Both the position numbers and the translations under genes were made by a program. Positions 56,986 to 64,000 of a stretch of DNA of 64,000 nt are shown piece after piece (position 1 is the stretch's first letter; every line of letters begins with the position of its first letter). Source of the DNA: Gleditsia sinensis (lineage: Eukaryota > Streptophyta > Magnoliopsida > Fabales > Fabaceae); NCBI GenBank assembly GCA_037074535.1, contig CM073463.1:65350595-65414594 (forward strand). Reading direction: 5' to 3'. Under the pieces are notes generated by a model. The model saw only the letters and a program-made list of their open reading frames with translations. It did not search any database and was not told the DNA's origin.

Positions 56986-59916
56986 ATGAAGTATACAAGT
57001 TTAGAGCAAGTTCCAATAGTTAAAGAATTTCCTGATGTGTTTCCTGAAGAGTTGCCAGGTTTACCACCAGACCGAGAGATTGAGTTTAGTATTGACCTTC
57101 TCCCTGAAACACAACCAATATCCATACCTCCTTATCGGATGGCACCTGCAGAACTTAAGGAATTGAAGGAACAACTACAAGATTTATTAGATAAAGGTTT
57201 TATTCGACCCAGTACATCTCCCTGGGGTGCTCCTGTTCTTTTTGTGAAGAAAAAGGATGGATCATTACGTCTATGTATTGATTATAGGCAGTTGAACAAG
57301 GTGACTATAAGAAACAAATATCCCTTACCCAGAATAGATGATTTGTTTGATCAGTTACAGGGTGCTCAATGGTTTTCAAAAATTGATTTGAGATCTGGGT
57401 ATCATCAACTGAAAATAAAGAAGGAAGATATTTCAAAAACTGCTTTTAGGACTCGGTATGGGCACTACGAGTTCTTAGTAATGCCATTTGGTTTAACGAA
57501 TGCCCCAGCTGCATTTATGGATTTAATGAATAGGGTATTTAAACCTTTCCTAGACCAGTTTATTATTGTATTTATCGATGATATTCTGGTGTATTCAAAG
57601 AGTTCAGAGGAGCATGAGCAACATTTAAGGATAGCTTTGCAAACCCTAAGAGAACATCAATTGTATGCTAAGTTTTCAAAGTGTGAATTTTGGCTTAGTA
57701 ATGTTACGTTCCTAGGGCATGTGGTTACCAAAGATGGTATTCATGTTGATCCCAAAAAGATAGAAGCAGTACAGCAATGGTCACGCCCCACGACAGTTAC
57801 AGAGATTCGTAGCTTTCTTGGGTTAGCAGGCTATTATCGTAGATTTGTTAAAGATTTTTCAAAGATAGCTGCTCCTTTGACCAGGTTGACTAGGAAAGGA
57901 ATAAAATTTGAGTGGTCTGATGCTTGTGAAAAGAGTTTTCAGAAATTAAAGGAGTGCTTAACTACAGCCCCAATCCTTACCATTCCTAAGGATACAGGAG
58001 ATTACGTAGTATACTGTGATGCATCTAGAGTGGGTTTAGGTTGTGTGTTAATGCAAAATGGAAGAGTAGTTGCTTATGCATCTAGACAGTTGAAGACGCA
58101 TGAACAGAATTATCCCACCCATGATTTAGAGATGGCAGCTGTAGTATTTGCTCTAAAGATTTGGAGACATTACCTGTATGGAAGAACTTGTGAGATTTAT
58201 ACAGATCACAAGAGCCTCAAGTATATTTTTCAACAGAAGGATCTTAATTTGAGGCAAAGAAGATGGATGGAGCTACTAAAAGACTATGACTGTACGATTT
58301 TGTATCATCCAGGTAAAGCAAATGTAGTAGCTGATGCTCTAAGCAGAAAGTCAATGGGAAGTTTGGCTCATATAGCAGAGGTGCGACGACCATTGTTAGA
58401 AGACATCCATAAGTTAGAAAATAAGGGAATAAGGTTTGAAATAAAAGAACCGGGAATATTATTGGCTCATGTGCAGCTCCAATCTTCCTTAGTTGAGCAA
58501 ATCAAAGCCGATCAAGACAAGGATGCTAATTTGCTCAAGATTAAGAGTGAAATGAAGGATAGTAAGGATTCTAAATTCTCGGTGGATACTGAAGGGATAT
58601 TAAGATACGGTAGACGATTGTGTGTTCCAAATGTTCATGATTTGAGAAAACAAGTTTTGGAGGAAGCACATCGATCTACATATACCATACACCCGGGAAT
58701 GACAAAGATGTACCAAGACATAAAGGAATTGTATTGGTGGGATGGTATGAAGAGGGATATTGCGAAATATGTTTCCCATTGTTTGACGTGCCAGCAGGTA
58801 AAAGCTGAACATCAACGACCTGCAGGTTTACATCAGCGAATAGAGATACCAGAATGGAAGTGGGAGAGAATTACTATGGATTTTATCACTGGATTACCAA
58901 GAACTTCCAAGGGAAATGATTCTATCTGGGTCATTATAGACCGCATGACCAAGTCAGCACACTTTCTGCCTGTGAAAACAACCTACAATGTAGCTCAGTA
59001 TGCCAGGCTCTATTTAAATGAAATAGTTAGGCTACATGGAGTTCCTATATCAATTATATCTGATCGAGGGCCGCAGTTCACGGCACGATTTTGGAAAGCT
59101 TTTCAAGAAGCATTAGGAACGAGATTGGACTTGAGCACAGCTTTCCATCCGCAAACTGATGGTCAGTCTGAGCGTACGATTCAGATTTTAGAAGACATGC
59201 TTCGAGCCTGTATTTTTGATTTTGGTGGAAGTTGGGATATGTATTTGCCTTTGGCTGAATTTGCATATAATAATAGCTATCAGACTAGTATACAGATGGC
59301 CCCATTTGAAGCTTTGTATGGTAGACGGTGCAGATCTCCCATTGGATGGTTCGAAGTGGGCGAGGCTAAACTTATAGGGCCAGATCTTGTACAAGAAGCA
59401 CTGAACAAGGTAAAGCTGATTAGAGACAGGCTGCAGGCAGCTCAGAGCAGACAAAAGGCATATGTTGACAATAGACGAAGGGAGTTAGAATTTTCAGTGG
59501 GTGAACAAGTGTTCCTGAAAGTCTCACCCATGAAAGGAGTGATGAGATTTGGAAAGAAAGGGAAGTTAAGCCCTCGGTATATAGGCCCTTTTGAAATATT
59601 GGACAGAATAGGTGCAGTGGCATATCGTATAGCTCTGCCACCAGAACTGAATGTTCATCCAGTATTTCATGTGTCTATGTTACGGAAATATTTACCAGAT
59701 CCTACTCATGTCATTCAACCCCAGAAAATTCAATTGGATAAGGATCTAACTTATGAGGAAAAGCCGATATCTATAGCTGATCGACAAGTAAAAAAGTTGC
59801 GGTCACGAGATATTTCTATGGTTAAGGTGATATGGCAAAATCACTCGTCTGAGGAAGCTACGTGGGAAAAAGAAGATGACATCCGCGCCCGATATCCGCA
59901 TTTGTTTGAACAATGA
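56986..59916 (+). CDS. Element D RT-RNase H-integrase
   Basis: 976 residues from the first Met of the frame; the frame is open upstream to the frameshift, so the natural product is probably a single Gag-Pol. RT: YPLPRIDDLFDQL, LRSGYHQLKIK, and the catalytic FIDD at about 196-199. RNase H: Asp345 (YCDAS), TDHKSLKYIF. Integrase: HHCC zinc region about 560-600 (ending CLTCQQVKAEH); the catalytic triad Asp632, Asp693 and Glu729 gives D-60-D-35-E spacing. A GPF module (SPRYIGPFEILDRIGAVAYR) follows. The C-terminal VKVIWQNHSSEEATWE is a degenerate chromodomain of the Del/Tekay type. All core residues are present. Confidence 0.95.
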   Translation: MKYTSLEQVPIVKEFPDVFPEELPGLPPDREIEFSIDLLPETQPISIPPYRMAPAELKELKEQLQDLLDKGFIRPSTSPWGAPVLFVKKKDGSLRLCIDYRQLNKVTIRNKYPLPRIDDLFDQLQGAQWFSKIDLRSGYHQLKIKKEDISKTAFRTRYGHYEFLVMPFGLTNAPAAFMDLMNRVFKPFLDQFIIVFIDDILVYSKSSEEHEQHLRIALQTLREHQLYAKFSKCEFWLSNVTFLGHVVTKDGIHVDPKKIEAVQQWSRPTTVTEIRSFLGLAGYYRRFVKDFSKIAAPLTRLTRKGIKFEWSDACEKSFQKLKECLTTAPILTIPKDTGDYVVYCDASRVGLGCVLMQNGRVVAYASRQLKTHEQNYPTHDLEMAAVVFALKIWRHYLYGRTCEIYTDHKSLKYIFQQKDLNLRQRRWMELLKDYDCTILYHPGKANVVADALSRKSMGSLAHIAEVRRPLLEDIHKLENKGIRFEIKEPGILLAHVQLQSSLVEQIKADQDKDANLLKIKSEMKDSKDSKFSVDTEGILRYGRRLCVPNVHDLRKQVLEEAHRSTYTIHPGMTKMYQDIKELYWWDGMKRDIAKYVSHCLTCQQVKAEHQRPAGLHQRIEIPEWKWERITMDFITGLPRTSKGNDSIWVIIDRMTKSAHFLPVKTTYNVAQYARLYLNEIVRLHGVPISIISDRGPQFTARFWKAFQEALGTRLDLSTAFHPQTDGQSERTIQILEDMLRACIFDFGGSWDMYLPLAEFAYNNSYQTSIQMAPFEALYGRRCRSPIGWFEVGEAKLIGPDLVQEALNKVKLIRDRLQAAQSRQKAYVDNRRRELEFSVGEQVFLKVSPMKGVMRFGKKGKLSPRYIGPFEILDRIGAVAYRIALPPELNVHPVFHVSMLRKYLPDPTHVIQPQKIQLDKDLTYEEKPISIADRQVKKLRSRDISMVKVIWQNHSSEEATWEKEDDIRARYPHLFEQ

Positions 59917-59969
59917 GGTTAGTATCTATCTACTACTATGGTGATGAAATTCGGGGACCGAATTTCTTT

Positions 59970-59982
59970 AAGGGGGGAAGAA
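59970..59982 (+). other. Polypurine tract of element D
   Basis: AAGGGGGGAAGAA abuts the 3' LTR. Confidence 0.92.
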
Positions 59983-62314
59983 TGTAATAGCCGTAAAGTT
60001 AACGAGAAAGTTCAACTAAAGGAATTTAGAATAAAAGTGACAATTTTGGAAAATGGAGATTTTAATTAAGGAAAATTTGGAATTAAAACAAAGGATTTCA
60101 AAAATGGAATTAGGACACGGTGAAAATAAGTTATTATTTATATGGATTAAAGAATTATAAAAGAAATGTTAAGAATTTACGTTTCGGAGCAAAAATGCAA
60201 TTTCTTAAAAGTTTCGGGGTTAAAAAAAATAAATAAGAAAAATTTGCAAGGACCTTCCGCTAAAAGTGAAATTTTGCAGAAAGGTCCCCCGAGATATTTT
60301 AAGGGCCTCAATCACTCCGGAAGCAATCATTCGCAGATTTTTCCATCTCTCTTCAGAAAACTCTCCCCGAAAACCCTCTAACTTCTCTCTAAGATTTCTT
60401 CGCCTACGGACCTCGGATTTCGACACCACCACCACCAACGGACTCAGGACGAAGAGTTCTTCGAATCCATCCGATTGGTTTCTGGAGAATTGGCCGGAAA
60501 TTGGTTGGAAAATTGAAGGGAAAAACGGCCAAAAAGGTAACCTCCGAAACTCCTACTTTTAGTTCTCAAACGCCAAAACTGACACCGTAGATCGATCCAG
60601 AAGGCACCGAAACCTTTGGATCTCAAATTTCAGGCCGATCCACCACCGCACGCGCCCCCACGCGCCGCTTCTCCTTCGGCGAGTGACGCCCACGCGCAGC
60701 TCCTCGGGCGGCGCGTGTAGCGCGTGGCAGCCGGACCTCCTCGCGTTGACCTGCGTTGACCGAGCTCCCGGAGGCCAAATTTCGCAAATCCGGAGTCGTT
60801 TTCAAGGTTTTCGGACGTTCCGGACTCGATTTTGGGGTTTATTTCACTGAATTCGGATCAGAAAATAGGATTTTAAGGGTATCCAACTTTGTGCTTCAAA
60901 GAGGTGAGTAGATGATTCTTTCTATGGCTTGTTTTTACTCTTCTTGAACTTTACATTGATAAATGAGTATGATTACATGTTATTTATACTTCCATATGTT
61001 CTTGAAATGGTTTGGAAATGTCTGAAATATTTAATATATGATATGTAGTTCAAGAAGAGTTTGATTTTGCAATAAGTTTTGAAACACATTAAGCATGTGA
61101 TTTTTATACGTATTTCGCATGACATGGCAAAGAAAATATGTTATACATGTGACATTGATTTTATAGTGATATGTTTGCCTTGGATATGGGCATGTATACA
61201 TGTTTCCCCTGAATGGGAAGTTTTGACATATGAGTATTTTGAGACTGAAAGTCTGTATTATAATGAGAATTTATACTGGATTATATGGCATATGTGCATG
61301 TAATATTTTCTGTGGAGGAATCCTATTGGAAACACTGTCTGCTAACAGCAGGTGATGTTAGCCCTGGTGTGCACCTTGATTGCCTCAGCTAGCAGGGGAG
61401 GTGGTGCTAGCCTCGTGTGAGGGCCAACACACGGGAGATTATATGTGAAGGAGAGCGGAATGCCTCCTATATATGGGCGAGATGCCAGTTATGAGATGTT
61501 ATTTTGCCTTCCCTTGCTGTGTGCTTGGGAAAGACCCATACAGAGTCCCTTCGCGTGTCCTCTTGATTGGTAGTAGGGCAAACCTCAGCGGGATGCTGAG
61601 TTTAGGCAAATCCTATACCACCAAAGTACGGAAGGGGTCAAACTCTTATGGTGGTTCTGATATGGGATCCTCCGAATATTTTAACAGAAATGTTTTGATG
61701 CATAGCATAATTTGATTAATAATTTTACAGTATTGAATATGATTTTGAACTTGATATGAGCATTGTTTATACAGTATCGCATACAGTTTGAAAGACTTGA
61801 TTATGATTTTTGAACAGAGAATATTTGAAAATGCGGGTCCCATAAGAATGTACTTCTGAACGGTATATTTTGATCTGATAAGTTTTACAATATGAGTACA
61901 TCCTTATGTTGACCTGAGAAGTCATAGGAGGTGTTATCTGCTCACTGAGTTGTAAAACTCACTACACGTGGTTGACATATTTTTCAGATAAAGACCCAGA
62001 ATTTGGTCCCGCAGCTACTTGACTGACTAGGTGTCGTGCTTCAGTGGTGAGCCTAACTTGTTTCTAGGCTCTCAGTGTATGATATTGTAATATATTTGTA
62101 CTCTAGTGTTGCTCTGAAAGTCACAGGCAGGATCCTTGTTTCCGCTGTAAACTTGATGTATATAGATTTGGCATGTATAATTATTGGTTTTTTGTAAACT
62201 TGTGAACGTTGAATAATATTTGAATATGTGTTATCGTGAGATCATTTGTACATGTGTAATGAAAAGATTTTCGGATAGTAAGGGTATTCGCGTTCGTAAA
62301 GTACGGACGTGACA
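59983..62314 (+). repeat. Element D 3' LTR
   Basis: Same length and, by eye, same sequence as 52523-54854. Its right end lies 667 bp before the laccase start codon. Confidence 0.97.
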
Positions 62315-62319
62315 CGTAG
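62315..62319. repeat. Target-site duplication of element D, right copy
   Basis: CGTAG. Confidence 0.97.
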
Positions 62320-62911
62320 TATATTAAAAGTATTAATTAAATAAATAGAGAGTATTTTACTCTTATTTTTAAATAAAATTTGAGTATATTTTCATAATAT
62401 AAAAAATGTGATATTAATAAAAAAGAATAAAGAGTAATTTACTCTATAAAAAAATATGTAGAGCTTGAATAAAATTTACAGTGTTTCATCCTCTGATACC
62501 TGTATATAGACGTTACTCCTATAAATTTGAAGTGTTTCTATGTCATAAACGAGGTCATGTAATTTATTGAAAACAATCTTACTTTTCCGTGGATAGCATG
62601 AGTCATAAAATGGTAGCAATTCTCTGGTTTATATGTTAAGCGGATCTTGTTGTCCTTGGACACAGACACAGGTTAAAGTTAAACTAGGCAAACCAAAAAT
62701 GGCAGTGAATGCTCTATACGCTGACATAAGCTGTATTGCTTAAAGAATGTCTCGTTACTTTCTTCCACAAAAAGTTTCCCTCCAATATAGGCTAACTTGA
62801 CTTCTATGTTATCCTGATAAATAAGTAATAATGAGACAGCACTATATTAAATGACGAAAAACTAACGCATTTCAAATCTATCAGCTAACTCTTCTTATTC
62901 TGGTTTTCTGG
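62320..62911 (+). promoter_or_regulatory. Laccase upstream region
   Basis: AT-rich DNA between element D and the laccase TATA box. The first 100 bp resemble the 51786-52510 repeat. No other gene is seen. Confidence 0.5.
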
Positions 62912-62918
62912 TATAAAA
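62912..62918 (+). promoter_or_regulatory. Laccase TATA box
   Basis: TATAAAA, 70 bp before ATG 62982. Transcription about 30 bp downstream would begin after the upstream in-frame ATG at 62934, which favours 62982 or 63006 as the start. Confidence 0.65.
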
Positions 62919-62981
62919 CCCTTCCCCCAAGTGATGCTTTCCGTATATCAGAAACACATAATTAGTAGTAACACTACCAGC

Positions 62982-64000
62982 ATGCAGCAGAACTCTCTCA
63001 AGAAAATGAGATTTGTTAAGACAATTATCTTCCTCCAGATTCTGGGGTTCCTTACCTACGTTGGTGTTCATTCTGAAACTCTGAATCATTACAATTTTGT
63101 TGTAAGTCCCACAACATCATACTAATTAATATACCCTTTCTTTAATACATCCATAAGAAGTTCATAAACATTCCAGATGCCACAAGGTTAGCGATGTTTC
63201 AATTTCTTCTTGGATGCATGTTAGCTAATTTAATGGTAGATGATAGAAGTGATGGCTAACGAGATGAACCTTGCAGGTCAAAGAAGCCCAATACACAAGA
63301 CTTTGCTGCACGAAGAGCATATTGACTGTGAATGGAAAATTTCCAGGGCCAATTCTTAGTGCTCACAAGGGTGAAACAGTCTATGTCAATGTCTATAACA
63401 AGGGCAGATACAACATCACTTTACACTGGTATTGATTTATTATAATATTAGGAGTTTTGAAGTCAACAGGAAAAATGATTTCAAAAAAGTTCTAGTGCTT
63501 AACTGTAACTAATTTTTTGGAAGGCATGGAGTGAAGCAGCCGAGGAATCCATGGCCAGATGGCCCCGAATACATCACTCAGTGCCCTATCAAACCTGGAG
63601 GAAAATTCAAGCAGAAGGTGGTTTTCTCTATGGAGGAAGGAACCTTATGGTGGCATGCTCACAGTGACTGGTCAAGAGCCACAGTTTATGGGGTTATCAT
63701 TGTCTATCCTCATAAGGATAGTACCTACCCTTTTCCCAAACCTGATGCCGAGGTGCCTATCATATTTGGTATGGAAGTCCTTACAGTTTTACGGGGATGG
63801 TCAAATGGCAACGTGAGATTTGAAGGATAAGAAAAAAAAAATGTAAAACTTCATTCTTTGATTTCTTTTGTATGTAGGAGAATGGTGGAAGAGTGATGTT
63901 AAGAAGGTCTACACTGACTTTATTAAAACTGGAGGACCCCCAAATAATTCTGATGCTATCACTATAAATGGTCAACCAGGAGATCTTTATCCTTGCTCAA
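62982..64000 (+). CDS. Laccase (multicopper oxidase), 5' part, runs off the window
   Basis: Secreted blue copper oxidase that oxidises phenolics such as monolignols with reduction of O2. Exons inferred from GT-AG sites: 62982-63101, 63277-63428 (152 bp), 63524-63768 (245 bp), 63878 onward. The 152 and 245 bp exons match the usual plant laccase structure. A signal peptide follows Met (hydrophobic TIIFLQILGFLTYVGVHS). Copper-ligand motifs: HWHGVKQ, formed across the exon 2/3 junction, and HAHSDWSRA. Exon 4 reads EWWKSDVKKVY then DAITINGQPGDLYPCS. It resembles the laccase 14/15 type, but the paralogue is not certain. An apparent stop after PIIFG comes from reading into intron 3. Nothing is broken in the visible part. 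Element D lies just upstream. Confidence 0.93.

Larger units (their letters stand above)
52523..62314 (+). mobile_element. Element D: nearly intact Del/Tekay-like Ty3/Gypsy retrotransposon
   Basis: 9,792 bp. LTRs are 52523-54854 and 59983-62314 (2,332 bp each, offset 7,460, no difference seen). Initiator tRNA-Met primer site, gag-protease ORF, RT-RNase H-integrase ORF, polypurine tract, and exact CGTAG duplication. The identical LTRs mark a very recent insertion. One extra A near 56904-56906 separates the two ORFs. B, C, A and both solo LTRs share its LTR ends, so a relative of D is a candidate source of enzymes for the A/C family. Confidence 0.97.

Noticed and set aside
63531..63830. Stand-alone 99-codon ORF in the laccase region
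   Set aside because: It is exon 3 read into intron 3; a GT at 63769 and AG before 63878 restore the laccase reading.

Overview
This is AT-rich nuclear DNA of a flowering plant, most likely a eudicot; the species cannot be told from the sequence. The evidence is plant-type LTR retrotransposons primed by initiator tRNA-Met and tRNA-Asp, a CACTA transposon, and the start of a laccase gene with the usual plant exon pattern. Nearly all of the first 62.3 kb is nested transposable elements. The only ordinary host gene is the laccase at the right edge (62982 to beyond 64000).

Layout. Element A (1-15560, minus strand, left end outside the window) is a defective Del/Tekay-like Ty3/Gypsy retrotransposon lying in a CACTA element (15561-21187). 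Element L (4213-14283, plus strand), a complete but non-autonomous Athila/Tat-type Gypsy element, is inserted in the LTR of A. After an unassigned stretch (21188-23289) comes element B (23295-45583, plus strand), an old Del/Tekay-like element. B has a minus-strand solo LTR in its pol gene (29515-31978) and another defective element, C (34866-44506, minus strand), inside its 3' LTR. Next is a decayed Copia pol (about 45600-50220, minus strand) split by a second solo LTR (46709-48906), then AT-rich DNA with a direct duplication, then element D (52523-62314, plus strand), a nearly intact Del/Tekay-like element with LTRs that look identical. D ends about 670 bp upstream of the laccase start. Matching 5-bp target-site duplications were found for L, B, D and both solo LTRs, and one with a single mismatch for C.

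The unusual content is cargo. Three intronless 216-codon genes of the LOG family (cytokinin riboside 5'-monophosphate phosphoribohydrolase) are present, and each lies inside an LTR retrotransposon: a pseudogene in A (1170-1820), an intact ORF in L (10266-10916) and an intact ORF in C (39980-40630). A and C are copies of one family in which the middle of pol is missing and an antisense LOG occupies its place. L belongs to a different Gypsy clade. It has an intact gag-protease ORF joined in frame to what looks like the last piece of integrase, with reverse transcriptase, RNase H and the integrase core missing. After this come an intact 184-codon ORF with a basic stretch and four-cysteine motif resembling nucleic-acid-binding proteins of plant Betaflexiviridae, and then LOG with its own TATA-type upstream region. 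A decayed piece of that Cys4 ORF also lies in both LTRs of L.

L and D are the youngest insertions, since their LTR pairs show no difference by eye. L would need reverse transcriptase and integrase in trans. That two retrotransposon lineages spread a cytokinin-activating gene, one of them together with a virus-like Cys4 protein, is inferred from the structure and is the main point of interest. Expression and activity cannot be judged from sequence.
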